NCBI RefSeq assembly: GCF_003751945.1
Contig: NZ_RJKL01000001.1
Location: forward strand, 3,844,001-3,908,000
Source of the DNA: Couchioplanes caeruleus
GTDB lineage: Bacteria > Actinomycetota > Actinomycetes > Mycobacteriales > Micromonosporaceae
Direction: 5' to 3'
Length of the DNA: 64,000 bases
Shown here piece by piece: positions 1 through 8,725 of this stretch. The notes below the pieces were generated by a model that made no database searches, was not told the origin of the DNA, and saw only the letters and a program-made list of their open reading frames with translations. Numbering within the stretch: the stretch's first letter is position 1; the number at the start of each line of letters is the position of its first letter. The position numbers and the translations under genes were made by a program.

Positions 1-926
1 CGCCGTACCCGGCCGATCCAGCCGGAGGTGAGGCCGCCGACCACCGAGCCGATCGCGATCGCGGCGAACAGCCAGCCGACCGCGGCGCCGCCGCCGAACC
101 GGTCCTCGGCGATCTCCGGGAACAACGCCCGGGGCATCGCCAGCACCATCGCGATGATGTCGATGGCGAAGGAGAGCAGGAGTACCGGCTGGATGGCGAG
201 GAACCGCAGGCCGTCCGCGATGCCGCGCAGTCCCGCGGTCGGCTTCTCGGCAAGGCCGTCCTCGTGCACCGGCGGGATGGGCGGCAGCTTGTACGCCGCC
301 CAGAAGGAGATGGTGAAAAGCACGGCGTCCACCGCATACGCGATGGTGACGCCGGCGCCGGTCGACCAGGTGCCGAAGATGAGGCCCGCGGCGAGCGGCC
401 CGAGCACCCCGCCCGCGGTCGTCGTGGTGTAGGCGAGGGTGTTGGCGGCGGGCACCAGCGCGGTGGGCACGATCCGCGGGATGATCGCCTGCCGGGTCGG
501 CGAGCTGATCGCGAAACCCGCCGACTGCACGGCCGTGAGCACCAGCAGCAGCACACCGCTGCGCGCCCCGAGCAACGCCTGCACCAGCAGGCCGACGGTG
601 GACAGCCAGGCCAGCGTCGAGCTGGCGAGCAGCAGCTTGCGCCGGTCCACCACGTCGGCGGCGGCGCCGCCCCAGAGACCGAAGATCAGCAGGGGTACGA
701 GCCCGGCGATGCCGAGCAGGCCCACCCAGGCGGACGAGTGCGTGATCGCGAACATCTCGACGGGCACGGCCACCGCGGTGAACTGGAAGCCGAAGTAGGA
801 GACTCCGTTGCCGATCCACATCCGCCGGTACGCGACCCCGCGCAGCGGCCGTACGTCGATCATCCAACCCTTGCCGTCCCGCTCCTCGACGACCTTCTCC
901 GCCGCCTCCACGGGCTCCTGGCTCAC
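1..926 (-). CDS. MFS transporter (3' end outside window)
   Basis: Leftward frame open from a GTG at 926 to the window edge, so the C-terminus is missing. The visible part (about 308 residues) begins with a short charged cytosolic segment and then alternates hydrophobic helices with an MFS loop (GAAADVVDRRKLLL, around residues 80-93), as in DUF894/MFS_3 drug or siderophore exporters. The substrate cannot be told. The GTG overlaps the stop of the upstream pdxH by four bases (GTGA), so the two are probably co-transcribed and translationally coupled. The start is supported by this overlap. Confidence 0.85.
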   Translation of the reverse strand, partial: MSQEPVEAAEKVVEERDGKGWMIDVRPLRGVAYRRMWIGNGVSYFGFQFTAVAVPVEMFAITHSSAWVGLLGIAGLVPLLIFGLWGGAAADVVDRRKLLLASSTLAWLSTVGLLVQALLGARSGVLLLVLTAVQSAGFAISSPTRQAIIPRIVPTALVPAANTLAYTTTTAGGVLGPLAAGLIFGTWSTGAGVTIAYAVDAVLFTISFWAAYKLPPIPPVHEDGLAEKPTAGLRGIADGLRFLAIQPVLLLSFAIDIIAMVLAMPRALFPEIAEDRFGGGAAVGWLFAAIAIGSVVGGLTSGWIGRVR

Positions 927-1579
927 GGGGCGAGCCGCTCGACGACCCATTTCCCGCCGGTGCGGCGGTAGCGCAGCCGGTCGTGCAGGCGATTGCTGCG
1001 TCCCTGCCAGAACTCGACGGTCTCCGGCACTACCCGTAGGCCGCCCCAGTGCGGCGGGGCGGGCACCTCGCCGTCGGCGCCGAAGCGCTCCACGGCGGCC
1101 TCGAGCCCCGCGTCGACGGCGGCCCGGTCCGGCACCACCCGGCTCTGCGGGCTCGCCCACGCGCCGAGCCGGGAACCCCGCGGCCGACTCGCGAAGTACG
1201 CCTCGGTCTCGGCCCGGTCCACCTTCTCCACGGCGCCGCCCACGATCACCTGCCGCTGCATGGCGAACCACGGGAACACCAGGCTCGCCTGCGGGTTCTC
1301 CAGCGCCTCGGTGCCCTTGCGCGACGTGTAGTTGGTGAAGAACACGAAACCACGCTCGTCGTAGTCCTTGAGCAGGACGGTCCGGGCGCTCGGCCGCGCG
1401 GCGGCGTCCGCGGTCGCCACGATCATGGCGTTGGGCTCGGGCAGCGCGTACTCCAGCGCCTCGGAGAACCAGCGGGCGAACTGCTCCGGCCAGGCCGCGG
1501 CCAGGTCGCTCTCGAGCAGCGCCCCGCGCTCGGTGTAGTCGCGCCGCATCGCGGCGGGCAACGGTTGTTCCGGCGTCAC
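923..1579 (-). CDS. pdxH: Pyridoxamine 5'-phosphate oxidase
   Basis: 218-residue cytosolic FMN enzyme that oxidises pyridoxamine or pyridoxine 5'-phosphate to PLP. The FMN-binding region has RTVLLKDYDERGFVFFTNY and a following basic SRKG segment. The C-terminal dimerisation domain has SRLGAWASPQS and ends RLHDRLRYRR...WVVERLAP, the usual PNPOx C-terminus. Length matches the family. It is the first gene of a leftward pair with the MFS gene and is divergent from the citrate synthase gene, with about 170 bases of intergenic space. The initiator is the ATG at 1579. Confidence 0.95.
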   Translation of the reverse strand: MTPEQPLPAAMRRDYTERGALLESDLAAAWPEQFARWFSEALEYALPEPNAMIVATADAAARPSARTVLLKDYDERGFVFFTNYTSRKGTEALENPQASLVFPWFAMQRQVIVGGAVEKVDRAETEAYFASRPRGSRLGAWASPQSRVVPDRAAVDAGLEAAVERFGADGEVPAPPHWGGLRVVPETVEFWQGRSNRLHDRLRYRRTGGKWVVERLAP

Positions 1580-1752
1580 ATGCGTTCCTTTTCCGAGATC
1601 GACCCAACGAACCTAAGTCGTGTACGCCGCCGCGTCCCCTCCGGGAGGATAGGTGTCGCAGACAGCACATTCCCGCGGGTCGACCGACCGGTCACCGGCG
1701 GGCAAGATGAGACACCCACGGCTTCGACCAGCCGGACTCCCCAGGAGGCGTC

Positions 1753-2859
1753 GTGTCCGATTTCAAGCCGGGCCTGGAGGGCGTCGTCGCCTTCGAGACC
1801 GAGATCGCCGAGCCCGACAAGGACGGCGGCTCCCTGCGCTACCGGGGAGTCGACATCGAGGACCTCATCGGGCAGGTGTCCTTCGGCAGCGTCTGGGCGC
1901 TGCTGGTCGACGGGCGGTTCGGGCCCGGGCTGCCGCCGGCCGAGCCGTTCCCGGTGCCGGTGCACTCCGGCGACATCCGGGTCGACGTGCAGTCCGCGGT
2001 CGCGATGCTGGCGCCGTACTGGGGGCTCTCCCAGCTTCTGGACGTCGACGACGACCAGGTCCGCACCGACCTGGCCCGGGTGTCGGTGACCGCTCTGTCG
2101 TTCGTGGCCCAGGCCGCGCGCGGGCTGGGCCTGCCGGCCGTGCCACAGAAGGACATCGACAAGGCACAGACGATCGTCGAGCGCTTCATGAAGCGGTGGC
2201 GGGGCGAGCCGGATCCCCGGCACGTCAAGGCGGTCGACGCGTACTTCATCTCCGCCGCCGAACACGGGCTCAACGCCTCCACTTTCACGGCACGGATCGT
2301 CGCGTCCACCGGTGCGGACGCCGCCGCCTGCATCTCCTCCGGCATCGGCGCCCTCTCCGGGCCGCTGCACGGCGGAGCGCCCTCCCGCGTGCTGCACATG
2401 ATCGAGGCCGTCGAGCGCAGCGGCGACGCCGAGGGATACGTCAAGGGCGTCCTCGACCGCGGCGAGCGCCTGATGGGTTTCGGCCACCGCGTCTACCGCG
2501 CCGAGGACCCGCGGGCCCGGGTGCTGCGCCGGACGGCCCAGGAGCTGGGCGCGCCCCGATTCGAGGTGGCCGAGGCGCTGGAACGCGCCGCCCTCACCGA
2601 ACTGCAGGCGCGCAAGCCCGACCGCGTCCTGGCGACCAACGTGGAGTTCTGGTCCGCGGTCGTGCTCGACTTCGCCGAGGTCCCGGCGCACATGTTCACC
2701 TCGATGTTCACCTGTGCCCGGGTGGCCGGGTGGAGCGCGCACATCCTGGAGCAGAAGAAGCTCGGCCGCATCGTGCGGCCCAGCGCGCGCTACGTGGGAC
2801 CGCCCGCCCGCAAGCCCCAGGACGTGGAGGGCTGGGACGCGGTCCCGCATAATCTGTAA
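1753..2859 (+). CDS. citA: Citrate synthase 2
   Basis: 368-residue citrate synthase that condenses acetyl-CoA with oxaloacetate. Catalytic-region signatures are visible: GPLHGGAPSRVLHMIE (first active-site histidine loop), MGFGHRVYRAEDPRARVL (second histidine) and the C-terminal FTCARVAGWSAHILEQ followed by RIVRPSARYVGP. The size and N-terminus (SDFKPGLEGVVAFETEIAEPD) fit the short actinobacterial citrate synthase 2 group rather than the larger GltA. It starts at GTG 1753 with AGGAGG just upstream. serC follows 30 bases later on the same strand, so a shared transcript is plausible. Confidence 0.93.
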   Translation: MSDFKPGLEGVVAFETEIAEPDKDGGSLRYRGVDIEDLIGQVSFGSVWALLVDGRFGPGLPPAEPFPVPVHSGDIRVDVQSAVAMLAPYWGLSQLLDVDDDQVRTDLARVSVTALSFVAQAARGLGLPAVPQKDIDKAQTIVERFMKRWRGEPDPRHVKAVDAYFISAAEHGLNASTFTARIVASTGADAAACISSGIGALSGPLHGGAPSRVLHMIEAVERSGDAEGYVKGVLDRGERLMGFGHRVYRAEDPRARVLRRTAQELGAPRFEVAEALERAALTELQARKPDRVLATNVEFWSAVVLDFAEVPAHMFTSMFTCARVAGWSAHILEQKKLGRIVRPSARYVGPPARKPQDVEGWDAVPHNL

Positions 2860-2889
2860 TCGCTTCGCCACCGAGGAGAAGGACCCCCC

Positions 2890-4011
2890 GTGACTGATCC
2901 GATCCGCATCCCCGACGACCTCAAACCCGTCGACGGCCGGTTCGGTTCCGGCCCGAGCAAGGTGCGCCCGGAGGGCGTCGAGGCACTCGCCCGGCTGTCC
3001 ACCACCTTCCTCGGGACGTCGCACCGGCAGCAGACGGTGAGGCGGCAGGTGGCCCGCCTGCGCACCGGGATCGGGGAGTTCTTCTCCCTTCCGGACGGCT
3101 ACGAGGTGGTCATCAGCAACGGCGGCACCAGCGCCTTCTGGGAGACCGCCACCTTCGGACTGGTCCGCGACAAGGCCCAGTTCGCCGAGTTCGGCGAGTT
3201 CGGGGCCAAGTTCGCCAAGGCGGTCGCCGACGCACCCTTCCTCGCTGAGCCGACCGTGCACCGGGCGCCGGGCGGCAGCGCGGCCTACCTGAGCGCCGAG
3301 CCGGGCGTCGACGCGTACGCGAGCGTCCACAACGAGACGTCGACCGGCGTCGCCGTGCCGGTCAAGCGGGTCGCGGGCGCCGACCCGGGCGCGCTGCTGC
3401 TGACCGACGCCACCTCGGGCGGCGGCAGCCTGGACGTCGACCTCACCGAGACCGACGTCTACTACCTCGCGCCGCAGAAGGCGTTCGGCTCCGACGGTGG
3501 GCTCTGGATCGCGCTGATGTCGCCGGCGGCGATCGAGCGGGCGCACGAGATCAAGGCGTCGGGCCGCTACATCCCGCAGTTCCTCGACCTGGTCACCGCC
3601 ATCGAGCAGTCCCGGCTCGAGCAGACGTACAACACCCCGGCGCTGGCCACGGTCTTCCTCGCCGCCGAGCAGATCGACTGGATGAACGCGCAGGGCGGCC
3701 TCGGCTGGGCGACCAAGCGCAGCGCCGAGAGCGCGGCGGCCATCTACGGCTGGGCGGACCGCTCCGACGTGGCCTCCCCGTTCGTCACCGATCCGGCGCT
3801 GCGTTCGCACGCGGTCGCCACGATCGACTTCGCCGAGGGTGTGGACGCCGCCACGCTCGCCAAGGTGTTGCGCGCGAACGGGATCGTGGACACCGAGCCG
3901 TACCGCAAGCTGGGCCGCAACCAGTTGCGGGTGGCGCTCTACCCCACCGTGGACCCGGCGGACGTCGAGGCGCTCACCCGCTGCATCGACTTCGTCGTCA
4001 GTCGCCTGTGA
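2890..4011 (+). CDS. serC: Phosphoserine aminotransferase
   Basis: 373-residue PLP enzyme of serine biosynthesis that converts 3-phosphohydroxypyruvate plus glutamate to phosphoserine. It has the actinobacterial SerC N-terminus (FGSGPSKVRPEG, FLGTSHRQ). The PLP lysine lies in YYLAPQKAFGSDGG around residue 198, and the C-terminal small domain ends in a cysteine-containing helix. GTG 2890 is preceded by GAGGAGAAGG. The last 14 bases overlap the convergent GNAT gene. Confidence 0.94.
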   Translation: MTDPIRIPDDLKPVDGRFGSGPSKVRPEGVEALARLSTTFLGTSHRQQTVRRQVARLRTGIGEFFSLPDGYEVVISNGGTSAFWETATFGLVRDKAQFAEFGEFGAKFAKAVADAPFLAEPTVHRAPGGSAAYLSAEPGVDAYASVHNETSTGVAVPVKRVAGADPGALLLTDATSGGGSLDVDLTETDVYYLAPQKAFGSDGGLWIALMSPAAIERAHEIKASGRYIPQFLDLVTAIEQSRLEQTYNTPALATVFLAAEQIDWMNAQGGLGWATKRSAESAAAIYGWADRSDVASPFVTDPALRSHAVATIDFAEGVDAATLAKVLRANGIVDTEPYRKLGRNQLRVALYPTVDPADVEALTRCIDFVVSRL

Positions 4012-4444
4012 TCTTGCGGGCCATGACGATCTCCCCGTCGTCGATCTCCCCGGTCTCGGCGAAGCCCGCGGAGAGGTAGAGCCCGCGGGCCCGGTCGTTG
4101 GACGGCACGAAGCTGAGCCGTACGGTATGGGCCCCGTGCTCGCTCGCGGCGAACGCGACGGCGGCCTCGAGCGCCTGCCGGCCCAGCCCGCGACCCTGGA
4201 ACCGGTGGTCGATCATGAGGCGGACGAGGACGTGCTCGCCCGGGTTGTCGCCCGGATGCAGCAGCACGAAGCCGACCAACTCCCCGTCCGCGTAGACGGC
4301 GCGCGGCTCGGCGTCCGGATAGATGTGGGTCTCGGCGATGCCGACGACGTTCGGCGCCACGAAACCGGACTGGTCGGGAGCGACCTCCAGCTTGATGACG
4401 GCGCGGAAGTCGTCCTTGGTCACCGGGCGGAGTTCGACGGTCAT
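3998..4444 (-). CDS. GNAT-family N-acetyltransferase
   Basis: 148-residue single-domain acetyltransferase. The acetyl-CoA pyrophosphate loop is FQGRGLGRQALEAAV (around residues 83-97). An N-terminal strand-helix, FRAVIKLEVAPDQSGFVAPN, resembles PaiA/spermidine-acetyltransferase-like members. The acceptor cannot be predicted confidently; small amines are one possibility. It is convergent with serC and overlaps its 3' end by 14 bases. Confidence 0.85.
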   Translation of the reverse strand: MTVELRPVTKDDFRAVIKLEVAPDQSGFVAPNVVGIAETHIYPDAEPRAVYADGELVGFVLLHPGDNPGEHVLVRLMIDHRFQGRGLGRQALEAAVAFAASEHGAHTVRLSFVPSNDRARGLYLSAGFAETGEIDDGEIVMARKITGD

Positions 4445-4629
4445 GCCGCCTTTCTAGGACCCGCGCCGCGCCACGGCAAGGCGATATCCGTTGAAGATCA
4501 TCTTCGCTGGTCAATGACTTCGACGGCGTGGCATACCACCATCGGGTGACCGAGGCGCGTACCGTGTTCCGAAACGCGCCCGGGTGGCTGACTCTCGGGA
4601 ACAGGCCAGCGACGGGACGGAGGCAACGC

Positions 4630-5709
4630 ATGCGGCCGGTACGCTTCGTCGCCCTCTCCGAGGACGGTCAGGCCCTGGTGCTCGCCGACGAGGTCGGCCG
4701 GCTCCTGGCACTCCCCATCGACGACCGCGTCAGCGGCGCCCTGCATCACGAGGGCGGCGGCGGCACCGTGACGCCGAACAGCACCGCGGTGGCACTGACC
4801 GGCGAATCGATGGCCACACTGTCCCCGCGGGACATCCAGGCACGGATCCGCTCGGGCGAGTCCGCCGAGGACGTCGCGCGCGTCGCGGGCGTGCCGGTCG
4901 ACCGGGTCCTGCGCTACGCCGGCCCGGTTCTGCAGGAACGGGCCATGCTCGCGCAGCACGCCCGCCGCACCCGGCTGAAGACATCGGACTCCGGTGCGCC
5001 GCTGGCCGAGGTGGTCGACAGCCGGCTCGCCCAGCACGGCATCGACACGGAGAAGATCTCCTGGGACGCGTTCCGCCGCGACGACGGCACCTGGCGCATC
5101 ATCGCCACCTGGCCGTCCGGCAAGGCCACCGCGCAGGCGGTCTGGGACCTGGACAAGGGCCGCCAGGTGGTCGCGCCGCACGACGACATGGCGCAGTATC
5201 TGTGCGCCGAGCGGCCCACCCAGATCCTCGGCCAGGAGCCCGCCCCCGAGCGCGGCGGGCACGAGCGCGGCGGGCACGGCCTGCCCGGCCCGACCCGGAC
5301 GGCGGAGCCCGGCCGCGCCGGTCGCGGACTGTCGACGGATGCGCCCCGCCCGGTCCGCGATCCGATCCGTGCCGGACGCGACGCCCTGCTGGCCTCACTC
5401 GACCGTCCGCTGGGCGGCGAACGTCCCGGCCGCGGCCTCGAGCCGGCCGCACCGGAAACCCGCCGCCCGGTCGCGGGTGGCGCCGCGGCGCTGCTCGGCG
5501 GCGGCGCCGGCTCGGCCTTCGACGACGACGCGGACCTGCCCAAGGAGGTCCCGGCGGTGCCGAGCCTGGCCGTCCTCCGGCCGCGCCGCACCGTCGGCGC
5601 CCAGCCCGGCGAATCCGAGGCGGAGGAGCCGGCGAAGCCCCGCAAGCGCCTCCCGAGCTGGGACGACGTGTTGTTCGGCGGCGGCCCGGCCGCCCGCGAG
5701 AGCTCCTGA
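4630..5709 (+). CDS. sepH: Septation protein SepH (DUF3071)
   Basis: 359-residue protein with the conserved DUF3071 N-terminus (MRPVRFVALSEDGQALVLAD, residues 1-20), a helix-turn-helix-like stretch (SGESAEDVARVAGVPVDRVLRYAGPVLQERA, about 76-106) and a long low-complexity Pro/Ala/Arg tail ending in KRLPSWDDVLFGG. In Streptomyces, SepH binds and stimulates FtsZ at the division septum, and the same cytosolic role is expected here. ATG 4630 is chosen because the conserved family N-terminus starts there, although the frame is open further upstream. Confidence 0.9.
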   Translation: MRPVRFVALSEDGQALVLADEVGRLLALPIDDRVSGALHHEGGGGTVTPNSTAVALTGESMATLSPRDIQARIRSGESAEDVARVAGVPVDRVLRYAGPVLQERAMLAQHARRTRLKTSDSGAPLAEVVDSRLAQHGIDTEKISWDAFRRDDGTWRIIATWPSGKATAQAVWDLDKGRQVVAPHDDMAQYLCAERPTQILGQEPAPERGGHERGGHGLPGPTRTAEPGRAGRGLSTDAPRPVRDPIRAGRDALLASLDRPLGGERPGRGLEPAAPETRRPVAGGAAALLGGGAGSAFDDDADLPKEVPAVPSLAVLRPRRTVGAQPGESEAEEPAKPRKRLPSWDDVLFGGGPAARESS

Positions 5710-5710
5710 G

Positions 5711-6190
5711 CTACCAGGTCCGCAGCGTGGTGTAGGCGCCGTCCGGCTCCACGCGCACCAGCGCGATCTCGCCGAGAGTCCACGAAGGCCCGGCATAGCC
5801 GTCGAGAGCCTGCCGTACGGCGTCGTCGCTCGCGTACGAGACGGTCAGATGCGGCGTGTACGGACGACCGTCCGGCGACACCCCGACGCCCCGCGCGGCC
5901 GCCCGGACCGCCTCGTTGAGGTCGCCGAGCTCACCCTCCACTCCGGCCCAGATCACCCTGCCGCCGAAGTCACCGCCACCCCGCAGGCGCAGCTCACGCC
6001 CGCGCGGCACGGTCACGCGAGCGAGGGCCTCCTCCAGCGCGGGCCGGCATTCCTCGCTCACCTCGCCGAGGAATGCGAGCGTCACATGCCATTTCTCGAT
6101 CGCTGTCAGGCCTTGCCGGCCCGGTCCGAGTCGCTGCCACAGGTCCTTGCGGACGTCGTCCGGAGGATAGATCGCCACGAAAAGCCGCAC
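5711..6190 (-). CDS. thpR: RNA 2',3'-cyclic phosphodiesterase (2H family)
   Basis: 159-residue 2H phosphoesterase of the LigT/ThpR family. It has two catalytic HxTx motifs, HVTLAFLGE (around 36-44) and HLTVSYAS (around 113-120), and a normal family N-terminus (MRLFVAIYPPD). The family hydrolyses 2',3'-cyclic phosphate ends of RNA, and its older '2-5 RNA ligase' name is historical. It is convergent with sepH, leaving one base between the stops. Confidence 0.9.
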   Translation of the reverse strand: MRLFVAIYPPDDVRKDLWQRLGPGRQGLTAIEKWHVTLAFLGEVSEECRPALEEALARVTVPRGRELRLRGGGDFGGRVIWAGVEGELGDLNEAVRAAARGVGVSPDGRPYTPHLTVSYASDDAVRQALDGYAGPSWTLGEIALVRVEPDGAYTTLRTW

Positions 6191-6199
6191 GCCGTGACC

Positions 6200-6646
6200 C
6201 TAGCGGAGACGCATCCCCGCGGCCCGCAGCTCCTCCTCGACCCGCATCCGCTCCAGATCGAGGTCCATCCCGTCGAGCACGGCCAGGTGGTGCGGCAGGC
6301 CGAGGGCCTCGCTGGCCAGGGAGAGCCGGTGATCGTACGCCCGCATCACCGCGGCCAGCCAGGCGGCGGACTCGACGGTGGGACCGCCGCGTCGCTGCCG
6401 CGCCAGGCGCCGCAGGTCGGCGGCCAGTTCCTCGACGCCGGGGCGGGACACCGGCGGCGGCGCGAGCGGGCCGTCGGCATTGAGCCGGCGATCGAGCCGG
6501 CGCAGGGCGTGAACGTCGCGCCCGCCCCGGGTCCGAAGGCGACGCCAGGGAAGAGCGTCCGCGCACGCCACGATGGCGACCGCGCACGGAAGGAACAACA
6601 ACGCCAGGAGCGCCGCCACCACCATCATCATGTGCGTGATGCCCAC
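6200..6646 (-). CDS. Membrane-anchored protein of unknown function
   Basis: 148 residues with one N-terminal hydrophobic segment (about 7-29, VVAALLALLFLPCAVAIVACAD), followed by a soluble Arg/Leu-rich domain with predicted helices. No known domain or catalytic motif was recognised. The stop is nine bases from the start of thpR on the same strand, so the two are probably one transcription unit. GC-rich codon use matches its neighbours. Confidence 0.6.
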   Translation of the reverse strand: MGITHMMMVVAALLALLFLPCAVAIVACADALPWRRLRTRGGRDVHALRRLDRRLNADGPLAPPPVSRPGVEELAADLRRLARQRRGGPTVESAAWLAAVMRAYDHRLSLASEALGLPHHLAVLDGMDLDLERMRVEEELRAAGMRLR

Positions 6647-6719
6647 GGCATGACGCTAGGCGGTCGCGGACCGGGACCGAGAGGGCCGTTCGGATGACTG
6701 GGTCTGCCAGCTTCCGCGA

Positions 6720-8024
6720 TCAGCCGATCCGGCGGTCACGGCCGGCGAGGTAGCCGGCGACCATCTGGGGCACCATGAGCGCCGCCATGAGCGCGAGTGG
6801 CACCCGCCAGCTTCCGCTGTGCTGGTAGAGCGCGCCGACGACGACCGGTCCGGGGATCGATAGCAGATATCCGGTGCTCTGCGCGAAGGCGGACAGCCGG
6901 GCCACGACCGCGGCGTCCCGACCCCGCAGCGCGATCATCGTCAGTGCGAGCGGGAACGCGCAGTTCGAGATGCCCAGCAGGATCGACCACACCCAGGGCG
7001 CCGCGGCGGGCGCGACACAGAGCCCGGCGAAGCCGGCCAGGCCGAAGAGCCCCAGCCCGACGGCGATCCCACTCTGGCGCGGCAGCCGGCCCGCCACCGC
7101 GGAGAGCCCGAACGACAACGGCACTCCCAGCAGCGCGATCACGGCGAACAGCAGACCCGCGGTGCTCGCCGACAGCCCTGCGTCCCGGAAGACCTGGGGA
7201 AGCCAACCCATGATCACGTACGCGTTGGTGGATTGCAGCCCGAAGAAGACCGCAAGCGCCCAGGCCACGGGCTCGCGCCACAGACGCGGCGCCGGCCCGG
7301 CCGGCCGAGCGGCCGTCCCCTGTCGCGGATGGGCGCCGGTGCGGACGCGCGCAAGGCGGACCCACAGGGGCAGGGCCAGCGCGGCCGCCACCGCCCAGAC
7401 GCCGAGGCCGAGCCGCCAGTCCCCGCCGAACGCCCCGGTCAGCGGCACGGTGACCGCGGCGGCGGCGGAGGCGCCCAGATTGAGTGCGACCGAGTACAGG
7501 CCCGTCATGGCACCGACCCGGTCGGGGAACCACTGCTTGACGACGACGGGCAGCAGCACGTTGGCGAGCGCGATCCCGGCGAAGGCGAGCGCGGTCAGCG
7601 CCAGGAAGAGGGGCGTGCCGCCGGCCCAGGGGCGCACCGCGAGCCCGAGCGCCAGCGCCGTCGCGCCGACCGCGACCGCTCCGGCCGTCCCCCACCTGCG
7701 GGCGAGCAGGGGCGCGGTGGAGCCGATCACCGCGAAGCAGAGCGCCGGCACGGAGGTGAGCAGACCGGCGACCGTGGCGCTCATGCCGAGGCTCTCGCGC
7801 ACCTCGGCGAGCACCGGCCCCAGGCTGGCCACGGCCGGCCGCAGGTTGATCGCCGCGAGCACCAGCGCGGCGACGGCCAAGCCTCGACCGCGAACGGCGA
7901 AAAGACCGCGGCGGGGCGAAGCACCGGGGTCGCCACCGCTGACGACGTCGGCGTGACCGGCAGAACTACCCATCCCGGCGGAACTGCTGCCGATAGAGGA
8001 ATGGCCGGTGCTGGTCAACGTCAT
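6720..8024 (-). CDS. MFS transporter, CynX/NimT type
   Basis: 434-residue 12-helix MFS protein. The central signatures fit the cyanate/nitroimidazole-resistance (CynX) group: AAINLRPAVASLGPVL in the first helix, the loop PLLARRWGTA and KQWFPDRVGAMTGLYS mid-protein. It has a hydrophilic Ser/Gly-rich N-terminal extension of about 40 residues. It is transcribed divergently from a GntR-type regulator only 22 bases away, so that regulator very likely controls it. The substrate is unknown. Confidence 0.88.
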   Translation of the reverse strand: MTLTSTGHSSIGSSSAGMGSSAGHADVVSGGDPGASPRRGLFAVRGRGLAVAALVLAAINLRPAVASLGPVLAEVRESLGMSATVAGLLTSVPALCFAVIGSTAPLLARRWGTAGAVAVGATALALGLAVRPWAGGTPLFLALTALAFAGIALANVLLPVVVKQWFPDRVGAMTGLYSVALNLGASAAAAVTVPLTGAFGGDWRLGLGVWAVAAALALPLWVRLARVRTGAHPRQGTAARPAGPAPRLWREPVAWALAVFFGLQSTNAYVIMGWLPQVFRDAGLSASTAGLLFAVIALLGVPLSFGLSAVAGRLPRQSGIAVGLGLFGLAGFAGLCVAPAAAPWVWSILLGISNCAFPLALTMIALRGRDAAVVARLSAFAQSTGYLLSIPGPVVVGALYQHSGSWRVPLALMAALMVPQMVAGYLAGRDRRIG

Positions 8025-8046
8025 GGACCGATCATAGAATCATGGG

Positions 8047-8721
8047 ATGAATCTGGGTCCCGTGCCGAGAGCGGAATCACTGTCCGGCCGCGTGATCGCC
8101 GAGCTGCGTCACCAGATCACCTCGGGCGCCTGGCCGGTCGGTCACCGCATCCCCACCGAGCTCGAGCTGGTCACCCAGCTCGGTGTGGCCCGCAACACCG
8201 TCCGCGAGGCGGTACGCGCCCTCGCCCACAACGGCCTCCTGGACATCCGGCAGGGCTCGGGCACCTACGTCGTGGCCACCAGCGAGCTGGCCGGCGTCAT
8301 GCAACGCCGGTTCGCCACCGCGGACCCCGCGCACGTGCGCGAGCTGCGCGGCACGCTCGAGGCGGCCGCCGCGGCCTTCGCGGCCCGCCGGCGCACCGAC
8401 GACGACCTCGACCGGCTGGAGACCCTGTACGCCCGGCGGGAGCAGGCCTGGACCATGGGCGAGCGGGACGCCTTCGTCGACGCCGACGCCGCCTTCCACC
8501 AGGCCGTGGTGGCGGCTTCCCACAACGAGGTGCTGATCGAGCTGTACGCCGACCTCGGTCAGGTGATCAGGGAGTCGCTGCGGGGCCATTTCGGGGCCTC
8601 GCTGAGCCCGGACGAATACAAGGAGCACCACACCCTGCTGGAGGCGATCCGCGCCGGAGACGCCGCGGTCGCCACCGCGGAAGCTGCCTCGTACACGTCA
8701 TCCTGCGATACCCCCCACTGA
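8047..8721 (+). CDS. GntR/FadR-family transcriptional regulator
   Basis: 224 residues. The N-terminal winged helix-turn-helix (about 9-75) includes SGAWPVGHRIPTELELVTQLGVARNTVREAVRALAHNGLL. The C-terminal FCD all-helical ligand domain (about 90-215) includes HVRELRGTLEAAAAAFAARR and DAAFHQAVVAASHNEVL. The DNA-binding domain is intact. It is divergent from the CynX-type transporter, with overlapping control regions in a 22-base gap. The effector is unknown but may be the transporter's substrate. Confidence 0.9.
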   Translation: MNLGPVPRAESLSGRVIAELRHQITSGAWPVGHRIPTELELVTQLGVARNTVREAVRALAHNGLLDIRQGSGTYVVATSELAGVMQRRFATADPAHVRELRGTLEAAAAAFAARRRTDDDLDRLETLYARREQAWTMGERDAFVDADAAFHQAVVAASHNEVLIELYADLGQVIRESLRGHFGASLSPDEYKEHHTLLEAIRAGDAAVATAEAASYTSSCDTPH

Positions 8722-8725
8722 GCGG

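Noticed and set aside
1576..3810. Very long leftward open frame antisense to citrate synthase and serC.
   Set aside because: High GC leaves antisense frames open. The plus strand encodes two clear enzymes, and the antisense product is low-complexity Arg/Gly/Val sequence.
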